DNA of 64,000 bases from Methylocystis sp. KS32 (GCA_002862095.1 PHSQ01000001.1:1116001-1180000); one strand, 5' to 3'. Positions 19,759 to 34,493 are shown, numbered from the stretch's first letter. Notes: generated by a model from the sequence alone, not told the origin. Translations and numbers: made by a program.

Positions 19759-21057
19759 ATGTCAGTTGAATCGAAACATCCGGAAACGCTGCAATTGCAC
19801 GCTGGCTGGCGCGCGGACGCATCCAACGGGGCCGTCGCGGTTCCGATCTATCAGACCACCAGCTACCAGTTTCACGACACGGAACACGCGGCGAACCTCT
19901 TTGCCCTCAAGGAGATGGGCCAGATTTACACGCGGATCGGAAATCCGACCACGGGCGTGCTTGAGGCGCGTCTCGCCGCGCTCGAGGGCGGGGCGGCCGC
20001 CTTGGCGCTCGCCTCCGGCCAGGCGGCTTCGGCCTTCGCGGTGCAGAACCTCGCCCGCGTCGGCGACAATATCGTCTCCTCCACCGATCTCTATGGCGGC
20101 ACCTATAATCTCTTCGCCAATACGCTCAAGGATCAGGGCATAGAGGTCCGCTTCGTCGATCCGGCCGATCCCGAAAATTTCCGTCGCGCCACGGACGACA
20201 GAACCAGAGCCTATTACGCCGAAACTCTACCCAATCCGAAGCTGGCCGTGTTCCCGATCGCGGAGGTCGCCGCCATAGGCCGCGAGTTCGGCGTTCCCCT
20301 TATCATGGACAATACGTCGGCGCCCATTCTCGCGCGACCGTTCGACCACGGCGCCGCGGTGGTGATCTATTCCACCACCAAATTTCTGGGCGGTCACGGC
20401 ACCTCGATCGGCGGGGCGATCATCGACGGCGGCAATTTCGATTGGGAAAAATTCCCCCAGCGCCAGCCCGCGCTCAACACGCCCGATCCGTCCTACCATG
20501 GGGCGGTATGGGTCGAGGCGGTCAAGCCGCTGGGGCCGATCGCCTATGTCATCAAGGCGCGCACGACCTTGCTGCGAGACCTCGGCTCGGCGATGTCGCC
20601 CTTCAACGCCTTCCTTACGCTTCAGGGTATTGAGACGCTGACCCTGCGCATGGAGCGCCATGTCCAGAACGCGACCGCCGCCGCCGATTTTCTCGCCAAG
20701 CGCCCTGAAGTCGCGAAGGTCATCCACCCTTCTCAGCAGAGCGGAGAAACGCGTGCGCGGGCGGACAAATATCTCAAGGGCGGTTATGGGGCGCTGCTCG
20801 GCTTCGAGCTCAAGGGCGGTCTGGAGGCGGGATGCCGCTTCATCGACGCGCTGACGATGTTCTATCACGTCGCCAATATCGGCGACGCGCGCAGCCTCGC
20901 GATCCATCCGGCGACGACGACGCATTCCCAGCTTTCGCCGCAGGCTCAGCTCGCGAGCGGCGTGACCGAGGGCTATGTCCGGCTCTCCATTGGCCTCGAA
21001 CATATCGACGACATTGTCGCCGATCTCGAACGCGGTCTCAAAGCGGCGGAGGCGTGA
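19759..21057 (+). CDS. metY: O-acetylhomoserine aminocarboxypropyltransferase (sulfhydrylase)
   Basis: 432 residues. PLP enzyme of the Cys/Met metabolism family, with the internal aldimine at Lys208 (IYSTTKFLGGHG). The N-terminus TLQLHAGWRAD and length distinguish MetY/O-acetylhomoserine sulfhydrylase from shorter cystathionine gamma-synthases. It makes homocysteine from O-acetylhomoserine and sulfide. The 84-base leader was read for a SAM-II riboswitch and no convincing one was found. It converges with the BrnA-like gene, with 2 bases between the stop codons. Confidence 0.93.
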   Translation: MSVESKHPETLQLHAGWRADASNGAVAVPIYQTTSYQFHDTEHAANLFALKEMGQIYTRIGNPTTGVLEARLAALEGGAAALALASGQAASAFAVQNLARVGDNIVSSTDLYGGTYNLFANTLKDQGIEVRFVDPADPENFRRATDDRTRAYYAETLPNPKLAVFPIAEVAAIGREFGVPLIMDNTSAPILARPFDHGAAVVIYSTTKFLGGHGTSIGGAIIDGGNFDWEKFPQRQPALNTPDPSYHGAVWVEAVKPLGPIAYVIKARTTLLRDLGSAMSPFNAFLTLQGIETLTLRMERHVQNATAAADFLAKRPEVAKVIHPSQQSGETRARADKYLKGGYGALLGFELKGGLEAGCRFIDALTMFYHVANIGDARSLAIHPATTTHSQLSPQAQLASGVTEGYVRLSIGLEHIDDIVADLERGLKAAEA

Positions 21058-21059
21058 GG

Positions 21060-21281
21060 TCAGCGCGCCATGCGCTCTTTCACACAGGCGCGCAGGACCG
21101 CGTTGATGCGGCGCTGGTAGCCAGGGCCCTCGGCCTTGAAAAAGCCGATGAGGTCTTGGTCGAGGCGGATGGAGATCGCCTGTTTTCGTTGCGGCGTCAC
21201 GACCTCGGCCCTGGTCCAGTCGATCGGTTCGATCTCGGTCCAGTCGTGATCGGCTGCGATTTCGCCGTCGCTCTTGTTCAC
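21060..21281 (-). CDS. BrnA-like antitoxin, orphan
   Basis: 73 residues if GTG 21281 is used. The C-terminal half QAISIRLDQDLIGFFKAEGPGYQRRINAVLRACVKER matches the ribbon-helix-helix BrnA-antitoxin family, whose members neutralise the RNase-like toxin BrnT and repress their own operon. AAGGA lies only 2-3 bases before the GTG, so the start is uncertain; the frame is open to 21494 but that part resembles the shadow of the DUF1289 gene. A brnT gene of about 90 codons should lie immediately upstream. The space to DUF1289 is 64 bases, so no toxin is encoded here. Confidence 0.72.
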   Translation of the reverse strand: MNKSDGEIAADHDWTEIEPIDWTRAEVVTPQRKQAISIRLDQDLIGFFKAEGPGYQRRINAVLRACVKERMAR

Positions 21282-21345
21282 ATTCCTTGATCCTCGCCAT
21301 TCTGGCGGAAATAATGTGAATGCGCCATCCTTGTTCCTCGAGGCG

Positions 21346-21552
21346 TCAGCTCCGCCGCGTGGCGGGCCGCCTTCGCTCCGCCGGCCTCGGCAGGCGCGCC
21401 TTTCTGGCCGGGAGTTTGGCCATGATGCGTTTACGCTCTTCGTCGGAGGCGCCGCGCCAGCCGGCGATCTCATCGAGCGTTCGCGCGCAGCCAAGACAAA
21501 TGCCGCTGCTGGGCTCGATCTGGCAAACGCCGATACAGGGACTGGCGATCAT
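21346..21552 (-). CDS. DUF1289 small cysteine protein
   Basis: 68 residues. The N-terminus carries SPCIGVCQIEPSSGICLGCARTLDEIAGW, with the Cys spacing C-x3-C-x9-C-x2-C of the DUF1289 family, probably a metal-binding knuckle. The C-terminus is Arg/Pro rich. The function of the family is not established. It is divergent from dnaG and upstream of the BrnA-like gene on the same strand. Confidence 0.88.
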   Translation of the reverse strand: MIASPCIGVCQIEPSSGICLGCARTLDEIAGWRGASDEERKRIMAKLPARKARLPRPAERRRPATRRS

Positions 21553-21744
21553 AGGGCGATCCTTGAAAATATTTGTGTTTAGCGCGGTCCGTGGCGTGAT
21601 TTCTTGAATGGAGGACGCGGCCGCGTCAAGTTTCTCGGCGCGACGCTAAAGATTCGCCTGCTGGTAAACGGGCGCATCTTGCGTCACATATGCCGGGGCG
21701 AAGCCGGCGGCGTCAGTGAGGACCACCGAGCGACAAGGGGCCAA

Positions 21745-23700
21745 ATGCGGTTTTCACCATCCTTTCTCGACGAAATCCGCGCGCGGATTCCCGTGTCGGA
21801 GGTGGTGCGCCAAAAGGTCAAGCTCAAGAAAGAGGGGCGTGAGTGGCGTGGGCTCTCGCCCTTCAACGCGGAAAAGACGCCCTCTTTTTACGTCAACGAC
21901 CAGAAGGGATTCTTTCACGACTTCTCCTCGGGCAAGCACGGCGACGCCATCGGTTTCCTGATGGAGACGGAGGGGATTTCCTTTCCCGAGGCCGTGGAGC
22001 GGCTCGCCGCCATGGCCGGCGTGCCTCTGCCGCTCGAGACTCCCCAACAGCGGGAAAGCGACCGCAATCGCGCTTCCTTGACGGAAGTCACGCAATGGGC
22101 CGCCGACTATTTCAGGAAGCAACTCAAGGACACGAAGGGCAAGGAGGCGCGCGACTATCTGGCGCGCCGCAAGATTCCATTGGAGTTGCAGGCGCTTTTC
22201 GGCGTCGGCTATGCGCCGCCCGATCGTCATGGGCTGCGCGACGCGCTCGCCGCCAAAGGCGCGAGCATCGAGCAGATGATCGAGGCCGGGCTGCTGATCC
22301 ACGGCGATGATATCGCCGTGCCCTACGACCGCTTCCGCAATCGCGTGATGTTTCCGATCCACGATCGCGCCGGCAAGGTCATCGCTTTCGGCGGGCGGGC
22401 GCTGGAGAAGGACGCCCAAGCCAAATATCTCAATTCTCCCGAGACCACACTTTTCCGCAAGGGCGCTACGCTTTACAATCTGCATAACGCCCGCAAGGCC
22501 GCGCACGAGGCCGGAACGATCATCGTCGTCGAGGGATATGTCGACGTGATCGCGATGACCGAGGCCGGCTTCCTTCACACCGTCGCGCCGCTCGGCACGG
22601 CTCTAACCGCCGAACAATGCGCTCTTTTGTGGCAAATGGCGGAGGAGCCGATCCTTTGTTTCGATGGCGACAAGGCCGGCCTTAAGGCGGCTTATCGCGC
22701 CATCGACACCGCGCTCCCTCTCGTCGCGCCCGGCAAAACGTTGAGTTTCGTGCTGTTGCCGGGAGGCCAGGACCCCGACGAATTATTGCGCTCGCACGGC
22801 CGCGGCGCCTTGGTCGAGGCTCTCGGCGCGCCATTGCCGCTCGTCGAACTGCTTTGGCGGCGAGAAACCGAGAGCCAACTCCTCGACACTCCCGAGCGTC
22901 GCGCCGCCCTGGAGCGCCGTCTGCACGACTTGGCGGGCCTGATCGCGGACCCCATCCTGCGACGGCACTATGGGCAGGATTTCTCCAACCGCCTTTTTCG
23001 ATTATTTCGCGGCCTTGGCGGCGTCGGCCGCGAGGATCGCGCCTTGGGGTCGCGGGGAGGCTATGCCCGGAGAGGGTGGGGCGGAGCCTCGCGCGAGCGC
23101 GGCGCGTCCGCCTCGGGACCGTTGCGGATCGGCGCCTCCCTGGCGAATTCCCCTCTTTTCAATGGCGCGAGGTCGGACGTTTCGCCACGCGAATGCCTGA
23201 TTTTGCTTATTCTGATCAATCATCCCGCCTTGCTCGCGGATCATATCGAGGATTTGGCCGCTCTGGAGTTCGAATCGGCAGAGGCGAACGGCCTCAGGGA
23301 TGTTTTGGTGCGCAGCGTCTCGAGCGAGAGATTGGGAGGCGCCGAGAATCAAGACAATGCCCCCGCCGCATTGGCGGAAGCGATCGTGGAGGCGGGGCTC
23401 GACGACTTTCTCGCCCGTCTTAAGGGCATGGACGCCCATGCGAAACTATGGAGCATCCAGCCCGAGGCGGCGGCGGCCGACGCCGCCGTGACCTTGCGTC
23501 AAGTTTTGAGCTTGCATCGCAGGGTTTGGGCGTTAAATAGAGAGTTGCGCGACATAATGGGGCGTCTGGCGCAGGATCCGAGCGAAGAGGAAGCCGCGAG
23601 GCTCGCGGGAATCCAGAAAGAATTATCAACGCTCGAAGGAACCGAAGCCGCCATGGAAGGGTTTGGAATTATGTCCGGTCGTGCAAGCCGCGTTCTTTAA
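21745..23700 (+). CDS. dnaG: DNA primase, zinc-ligand-less type
   Basis: 651 residues from ATG 21745 (AAGGGG upstream). N-terminal CHC2-like domain, then the RNA polymerase core with TOPRIM VVEGYVDVIAM, CFDGDKAGLKAA and GGQDPDELL, and a C-terminal helicase-binding region. The four positions that hold zinc in the canonical CPFHxEKTPSF...CFGC are Ser38, Asn41, Asp59 and Ser62 here, in SPFNAEKTPSF and HDFSSGKHG, so the domain cannot bind zinc in the usual way. I recall the same substitution in Bradyrhizobium and Methylobacterium relatives. It synthesises Okazaki primers. It is upstream of rpoD, as in the classical macromolecular-synthesis order, but with a 251-base gap. Confidence 0.95.
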   Translation: MRFSPSFLDEIRARIPVSEVVRQKVKLKKEGREWRGLSPFNAEKTPSFYVNDQKGFFHDFSSGKHGDAIGFLMETEGISFPEAVERLAAMAGVPLPLETPQQRESDRNRASLTEVTQWAADYFRKQLKDTKGKEARDYLARRKIPLELQALFGVGYAPPDRHGLRDALAAKGASIEQMIEAGLLIHGDDIAVPYDRFRNRVMFPIHDRAGKVIAFGGRALEKDAQAKYLNSPETTLFRKGATLYNLHNARKAAHEAGTIIVVEGYVDVIAMTEAGFLHTVAPLGTALTAEQCALLWQMAEEPILCFDGDKAGLKAAYRAIDTALPLVAPGKTLSFVLLPGGQDPDELLRSHGRGALVEALGAPLPLVELLWRRETESQLLDTPERRAALERRLHDLAGLIADPILRRHYGQDFSNRLFRLFRGLGGVGREDRALGSRGGYARRGWGGASRERGASASGPLRIGASLANSPLFNGARSDVSPRECLILLILINHPALLADHIEDLAALEFESAEANGLRDVLVRSVSSERLGGAENQDNAPAALAEAIVEAGLDDFLARLKGMDAHAKLWSIQPEAAAADAAVTLRQVLSLHRRVWALNRELRDIMGRLAQDPSEEEAARLAGIQKELSTLEGTEAAMEGFGIMSGRASRVL

Positions 23701-23720
23701 GGCGGGGTGCGCGGCGATGG

Positions 23721-23735
23721 TTAAGAGCGTTTTAA
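23721..23735 (+). promoter_or_regulatory. Perfect CtrA-type box (TTAA-N7-TTAA)
   Basis: TTAA at 23721-23724, 7 bases, TTAA at 23732-23735: full match to the alphaproteobacterial CtrA consensus, 22 bases after the dnaG stop and about 220 before the rpoD start. Function as a site is inferred from sequence only. Confidence 0.45.
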
Positions 23736-23831
23736 TCCGTCGTTAGCCACTGTCTTACAGCTTGATTCGCCGACGTTAGTTGAACGATAGCGGATTGATG
23801 AGCCAGTCGGGCTCATCTCCAACCGAATTCC

Positions 23832-23875
23832 GGCCGTCCCGGACGAAGCCACCAGAGGCGGCGTCCGGGACGGCC
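23832..23875 (+). repeat. 14-bp perfect inverted repeat between dnaG and rpoD
   Basis: Arms 23832-23845 (GGCCGTCCCGGACG) and 23862-23875 are exact reverse complements with a 16-base loop. The stem is GC-rich with only TTGTC after it, so it is not a typical intrinsic terminator. It may end dnaG transcripts, lie in the rpoD leader, or be a dispersed palindrome. Confidence 0.6.
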
Positions 23876-23951
23876 TTGTCAGGAATACCGTCCGGCGCGA
23901 CCGCTCGAATTGAAGCGGGCGTTTGCGTGGAAAGTATCGGAGCGAGTGTGA

Positions 23952-25964
<2,013 letters not shown>

Positions 25965-26029
25965 AGCTCATCGAGCGGCGAAGACGCGCTTTTATGTGCT
26001 TTCGCCCCGGAAGACGCCATTTCGAACAA

Positions 26030-26054
26030 AAAACGCGCCCTAAAGGCGCGTTTT
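26030..26054. terminator. Bidirectional intrinsic terminator between rpoD and atpC
   Basis: A perfect 10-bp stem (AAAACGCGCC, 26030-26039) with loop CTAAA and its complement GGCGCGTTTT (26045-26054). The A-tract and T-tract form the stem ends, so it can work in both directions, ending rpoD (plus) and the atp operon (minus). Confidence 0.85.
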
Positions 26055-26082
26055 CGTTCTCAATGGTGGTTCTTGGCCACGT

Positions 26083-26478
26083 CTAGCCCACGACCGTGCG
26101 AAGCTCTTGGAGTTGCGCCAGCTTGTCGTTGGCGGCGATCCGCGCCTCGTCGGTCTTGGCGTCCGCCACATCCTCGCGCGCGTCCTTGATGTCCGAGTCG
26201 AGCTTGGCCACGTCCACTTCGGACACTGAAATCACTTGTTCGGCGAGAATCGTGAAACCTCCCGCTCCGACATCGGCAAAGCCGCCGCGAACGAAGAGTC
26301 TTTCTGTTGTGTTAGCGGTGTTGATCAGGACGATCCCGGGCCGGAGGGTCGTCATCACCGGCGCGTGATCCTTAAGAACCGTGAATTGTCCGTCCGCGCC
26401 GGGCGCCACGACGGACTCCACCTCTCCCGAAAACAGCAACTTCTCGGGAGAGACGAGTTCAAAGTGAAATTCAGTCAT
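26083..26478 (-). CDS. atpC: ATP synthase F1 epsilon subunit
   Basis: 131 residues. N-terminal beta-sandwich (FHFELVSPEKLLFSGEVESVVAPGADGQFTVLKDHAPVMTTLRPG) and a C-terminal helical pair. Part of the central stalk, connecting F1 to the c-ring and modulating ATP hydrolysis. Last gene of the atpHAGDC operon, 66 bases after atpD. Confidence 0.96.
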   Translation of the reverse strand: MTEFHFELVSPEKLLFSGEVESVVAPGADGQFTVLKDHAPVMTTLRPGIVLINTANTTERLFVRGGFADVGAGGFTILAEQVISVSEVDVAKLDSDIKDAREDVADAKTDEARIAANDKLAQLQELRTVVG

Positions 26479-26544
26479 GTCTGTCTCCGGCGGCGCTGTT
26501 CATATGTCTCGGCCGACGACGCCGCACCGAGACAGTGGGCGGTC

Positions 26545-28879
<2,335 letters not shown>

Positions 28880-29003
28880 GGGCTAGCTTCTTGCTCAGGT
28901 TTTCCCGGCTCAGGGGAGCGCGAGACTTCGGGGGAGTCTCGCGGGCTTCAGGCCTCGCGAGATCTTTCTGTGGACACCCGCGCCGTCGGTCGGCGCGACC
29001 GCA

Positions 29004-30535
<1,532 letters not shown>

Positions 30536-30536
<1 letters not shown>

Positions 30537-31099
30537 CAGCCGACCTCTTTCATGCGTGTGCGAATTGAATTGAGCTTGGTCTTGACCGAGGCGTCGACCA
30601 TGCGCGAACCGAGTTTGACGATGATGCCGCCGACAATCGACGCATCCGTCTTCACATTGAGATTGATCGTTTTTCCGCCGGTCGCGGCGGAGAGAGCTTG
30701 CCTGAGCGCGCTTTCGTGCTCGGGGCGCAGCGGAGTCGCGACGATCGCTTCGGCGCGCACCAAGCCCTTGGCCTTTTCGTCGAGACGCTGATAAGCGGAA
30801 ATCATATCGGGAAGAGCGAAGAGGCGACGTTTCGCCGCAATCAGCCGGATGAAATTGGCCGCGAGGCCTCCGATTTCGGCGCTCTTCAAAACGGCGTCCA
30901 AGGCGCGGACCTGCTCGACGGCGGTGAACACCGGACTTTCGACAAGGCGACGCAGATCGGCGCTGTCGCCCAAAAGGCGCTGGAATGCGGCGAGTGAGCG
31001 TGACGTTTCCTCGGTCGCGCGCTGCTCGGACGCCAATTCGTAGAGGGCGTATGCGTAACGGCCTGCTACGCCGGAAAGATCGACTCCGTCTTGAGTCAC
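30536..31099 (-). CDS. atpH: ATP synthase F1 delta subunit
   Basis: 187 residues if GTG 31099 is the start, with GAGAG about 8 bases upstream. This gives the family length (about 180-190) and starts just before [18 protein letters not shown]. The C-terminus ([38 protein letters not shown]) is the conserved peripheral-stalk-binding domain. Couples F1 to the peripheral stalk. First gene of atpHAGDC. The F0 genes (a, b, c) are not here, the usual split in alphaproteobacteria. A longer reading to 31252 is possible but unlikely. Confidence 0.94.
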
Positions 31100-31449
31100 T
31101 TGCTTTTGCTCTCGGATCGGCGTCGCTTGGATGCTCCCGGCGACGCCGCTGCGCGCGGCGGTGACAAAAGCTAGGGCGTCGGGCGACGGTGATGTCAGGG
31201 TGCGGAGCCAAGGCTGCAACGCCCTCGCTCCAATGGCCGCGTCCCCTAACACAGGGTATTCTTTGGCGCAACCCCGTCGCCGCTCGTTTTTACTTGTTCG
31301 ACCCCCAAGCGCAATGTGTTCAAGGTGATGAGAGAAAGCAAAATTTGGAGGCTTTCCACCGCCGATTGGGTTGTGACGCCATCGCGCGGCGACAAAATGA
31401 TCTATTTATATTTGGTGACGAAATAACGGGCGAGCGATGGAGGCGGGGC
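31100..31449. other. Intergenic region between divergent atpH and mtnP
   Basis: 350 bases holding the promoters of the atp operon (minus) and of mtnP (plus). I see no gene, RNA or clear operator. The part near 31290-31430 is A/T-richer than the surroundings and is the likeliest promoter zone. Confidence 0.5.
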
Positions 31450-32334
31450 ATGACGGCGGCGATTGTGGGGATCATCGGGGGATCGGGAGTGTATAATCTT
31501 TCGGGGCTGCAAAACATTCGGGAGGTTCGCGTCGATACCCCGTGGGGGCCGCCATCGGACGCGCTGAAATTCGGGGAGATTGGAGGAACCAGGGCGGTGT
31601 TTCTTCCGCGTCACGGCCGCGATCACGCGCTGTCGCCTTCGGGCATAAACTACCGCGCCAACATCGACGCGCTGAAGCGGGCGGGCGTCACCGACATCGT
31701 TTCGATCTCGGCGTGTGGATCCTTCAAATCGGAGCTTTATCCCGGTCTCTTCGTTTTGGTGGATCAATTCGTCGATCGGACCTTCAACCGGGAGTCCTCG
31801 TTTTTCGGCAATGGCTGCGTCGCACATGTTTCGCTCGCCCATCCTGTCGCCCCAAAGTTGTCCGCGCACATCTTCGAAGCCGCCAAGGCCGAGCGGATCC
31901 CCTGCGTTCAAGGGGGGGTCTATGTTTGTATCGAGGGGCCACAATTCTCGACATACGCCGAGTCTCTCACTTTCAAGGCGGCGGGGTATGACGTGATCGG
32001 CATGACCGCCTTGCCGGAAGCAAAGCTCGCGCGAGAGGCGGAGATTTCCTATGCGACCGTGGCGATGGTGACGGATTTCGATTGTTGGCATCCCGAGCAC
32101 GACGATGTGGACGTCGCTTCCGTGATCGAGGTGGTGCGCAAAAACGCCGAACAGGCGAGCCGGCTGCTTTTCCGCCTTCTCAAGGACTTCCCCGGGGAGC
32201 ATGAGACTTGTCCCGTAAAATCCGATTGCGCGTTGGATAACGCGATTCTCACCGCGCCCGAGGCGCGAGACCCCGAACTGATGAAAAAGCTCGACGCCGT
32301 GATGTCGCGACTGAACGCGCGGAACAGCGACTGA
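31450..32334 (+). CDS. mtnP: S-methyl-5'-thioadenosine phosphorylase
   Basis: 294 residues from ATG 31450 with GGAGG upstream; the open frame reaches 31189, but family homology begins at AIVGIIGGSGVYNL. Phosphate-binding GGSG and PRHG, the purine-site GPQFSTYAES, and the catalytic segment MVTDFDCWH are visible. Cleaves methylthioadenosine (from polyamine or SAM use) to adenine and methylthioribose-1-phosphate. The next gene is apt, which salvages the released adenine, so the pair is functionally linked and probably an operon. Confidence 0.95.
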   Translation: MTAAIVGIIGGSGVYNLSGLQNIREVRVDTPWGPPSDALKFGEIGGTRAVFLPRHGRDHALSPSGINYRANIDALKRAGVTDIVSISACGSFKSELYPGLFVLVDQFVDRTFNRESSFFGNGCVAHVSLAHPVAPKLSAHIFEAAKAERIPCVQGGVYVCIEGPQFSTYAESLTFKAAGYDVIGMTALPEAKLAREAEISYATVAMVTDFDCWHPEHDDVDVASVIEVVRKNAEQASRLLFRLLKDFPGEHETCPVKSDCALDNAILTAPEARDPELMKKLDAVMSRLNARNSD

Positions 32335-32406
32335 AGCCTCGCTGGTGTATTTCTGACGCAAATGCGCTATGAAGCTGAACCGATGGTTTTTCATAGGTTC
32401 CTGCTC

Positions 32407-32934
32407 ATGTCGCTCGTCGACGCCATCCGCACGATTCCGGACTATCCCAAAAAGGGGATTCTCTTCCGCGACATCACGACTTTGCTCGGCGACGCCAGGG
32501 CGTTCCGCCGCGCGGTGGACGAATTGGTGCAGCCCTGGTCCGGATCGAAAATGGACAAGGTCGCCGGCATGGAGGCGCGCGGATTCATATTAGGCGGCGC
32601 GGTCGCTCACCAATTGTCGGCCGGATTCGTTCCCATCCGCAAGAAAGGCAAGCTGCCGCATAAAACGGTGGCGATTTCCTATGAGCTCGAATACGGCGTC
32701 GACGAGATGGAAATGCACGAAGACGCCGTAAGCCCCGGCGAACGGGTTATCCTCGTCGACGATCTGATCGCGACGGGCGGAACGGCGCAGGGAGCGATTC
32801 GGCTGCTTCAAAAAATTGGAGCCGAGGTGGTCGCGGCCTGTTTTGTCATCGATCTTCCCGATTTGGGTGGGAAAAGGAAAATCGAATCGATGGGGGTGCC
32901 AGTGCGAACCCTGGTGGCTTTCGATGGGCATTGA
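32407..32934 (+). CDS. apt: Adenine phosphoribosyltransferase
   Basis: 175 residues from ATG 32407 ([18 protein letters not shown]), the usual family length and start; ATG-type starts further up (32362) would add 15 unlike residues. PRPP-binding motif [14 protein letters not shown] and the early GILFRDIT. Converts adenine to AMP. Lies 72 bases downstream of mtnP, whose product is adenine. Confidence 0.95.
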   Translation: MSLVDAIRTIPDYPKKGILFRDITTLLGDARAFRRAVDELVQPWSGSKMDKVAGMEARGFILGGAVAHQLSAGFVPIRKKGKLPHKTVAISYELEYGVDEMEMHEDAVSPGERVILVDDLIATGGTAQGAIRLLQKIGAEVVAACFVIDLPDLGGKRKIESMGVPVRTLVAFDGH

Positions 32935-33061
32935 GGCGCAAGGGCTGGCGTATGATTCTTGTCCATCCCGCCTCGCGTAAATCTTGTCGTTTACCCATTG
33001 CTTGCCTTAAAAGCGGTTTCTCGTCGGTTTTCCATTTTCAAAGACTTCGGACGAGCCTTGA

Positions 33062-34441
33062 ATGACGCCGGTGCGTAGAAGGGTATTGCTGGCTGTTCTG
33101 GCGGCTGCGACCATGTTCGCTGTCGGCGTCGTCATTCGTTTTTTTGCGCAAGCGCCTGCGCTCACGGCTTCCGAACCCCTGAAAGCGCCAGTCAAGATCG
33201 TCGAACAGTCAAGACTCGAGGCGGCTAGCTCCGGTCAGATCGGAAGCGGTCTGGCGGCGCCTTTCCTTCGCGGGTTGCGCGGGCGTCTGTCGCCTGCGGC
33301 GCCCCAGCCGCCTCCCGCCAGCGGCGGCGCGCCAAGCGATACGATGACGCTTACGGAAAATCCCGAGCCAATGCTGCGGGAGCCGGCGCTGGTCGCGCGA
33401 GACGCGCCCTTGCCGCCCAGACGCCCCCCCGATCTCGCCGCCACCCTAGACCGCGATATCCCCGCGCCGCCGGTTCGTCCGACAGAACTCGCGGATGCGC
33501 AAGCCGTCTCGCCGCAGGCGGCGTTGGCCGGTCTCGCCGCATCGGCGCAAGTCCCGGTCAATGCTCCCCTGCCTCCCACGCGCCCGCGCATCATTGCCGC
33601 GCTTGAAGCCGCTCCCGCGCCGACTCAAGAAGCGAAGCTCGAATCGCCTTCCGTTACGACCGCGCCGCAACCGCAGGCGCCAGCTGAGGTGAATTCCGCT
33701 CCTGTTCAGCAAATCGCGGCGCATTCGGAGCCCGCGTTGCGCCCGGCCCCAGAGGGCAGTTTTAATCAGCCCGATCAGCCGCCGGCGCGTTTCAACATGG
33801 GTGCGCCGGTCTATATTCGCATCTTCAAGAAGGAGGGCGAACTAGAGCTTTGGCTCAAGCATAATGGCCGTTACATGCTCTATCGGTCATTCCCGATCTG
33901 CAAATGGTCGGGCCGCCTTGGCCCCAAGCTGAAAGAAGCGGATTATCAATCGCCCGAAGGCTTTTACTCGGTTTCAGCTCGGCAGCTGAATCCGAAGTCA
34001 AACTACCACCGGGCCTTCAACGTCGGCTATCCGAATGCATACGACCGCCAGAACGGGCGGACCGGCGGTTTGGTGATGGTGCATGGCGCTTGTAAGTCAG
34101 TCGGGTGCTTCGCCATGACCGACAAGGGGATAGATGAGATTTACGGATTCGTCGCGGCGGCGTTGGCCGGCGGGCAACACGAGGTGCCGGTCCATATCTT
34201 TCCGTTCCGAATGACCGACGCCGCCATCGCCCGAGAAAGCAGTAGCGGCGGCGGAGCTTTGCTCTCTTTTCTCGCGACCGAAAACGCCGATGGCGCGCAA
34301 TGGGCCAGTTTTTGGCGCAATCTCAAAGAGGGCTACGACATGTTTCAGCAGACGGGGGAGCCGCCGGTCGCCTATGCCTGCGGAGACCACTACGCTTTCG
34401 GGGACGCGGGCGCGGCTTGCAAGCGCGTCGCGGGATGGTGA
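33062..34441 (+). CDS. YafK-type L,D-transpeptidase with long Pro/Ala linker
   Basis: 459 residues. An N-terminal membrane helix or uncleaved signal (about 7-27) is followed by a 200-residue disordered stretch rich in Pro, Ala and Arg (LPPRRPPDLAATL, APPVRPTE, LPPTRPR repeats). The catalytic domain (about 245-400) has His341 and Cys349 in VHGACKSVGCFAMTD, the YkuD/YafK active-site pattern. Family members cross-link peptidoglycan, attach proteins to it or, for YafK (DpaA), release attached lipoprotein. Which activity applies is not shown. The linker could reach from membrane to wall. Confidence 0.88.
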   Translation: MTPVRRRVLLAVLAAATMFAVGVVIRFFAQAPALTASEPLKAPVKIVEQSRLEAASSGQIGSGLAAPFLRGLRGRLSPAAPQPPPASGGAPSDTMTLTENPEPMLREPALVARDAPLPPRRPPDLAATLDRDIPAPPVRPTELADAQAVSPQAALAGLAASAQVPVNAPLPPTRPRIIAALEAAPAPTQEAKLESPSVTTAPQPQAPAEVNSAPVQQIAAHSEPALRPAPEGSFNQPDQPPARFNMGAPVYIRIFKKEGELELWLKHNGRYMLYRSFPICKWSGRLGPKLKEADYQSPEGFYSVSARQLNPKSNYHRAFNVGYPNAYDRQNGRTGGLVMVHGACKSVGCFAMTDKGIDEIYGFVAAALAGGQHEVPVHIFPFRMTDAAIARESSSGGGALLSFLATENADGAQWASFWRNLKEGYDMFQQTGEPPVAYACGDHYAFGDAGAACKRVAGW

Positions 34442-34448
34442 ATTCGGA

Positions 34449-34483
34449 GGCGGAGCGGGTCGGCGTTGGCCGGCCCATCCGCC
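34449..34483. terminator. Imperfect hairpin between convergent L,D-transpeptidase and leuB genes
   Basis: Stem built from GGCGGA...GGGTCGG pairing with CCGGCCC-A-TCCGCC, with a small internal bulge and one G-T pair. No T-tract follows. It sits in the 52-base space between convergent stop codons, where a terminator would be expected. Confidence 0.4.
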
Positions 34484-34493
34484 GTCGAGCTGG

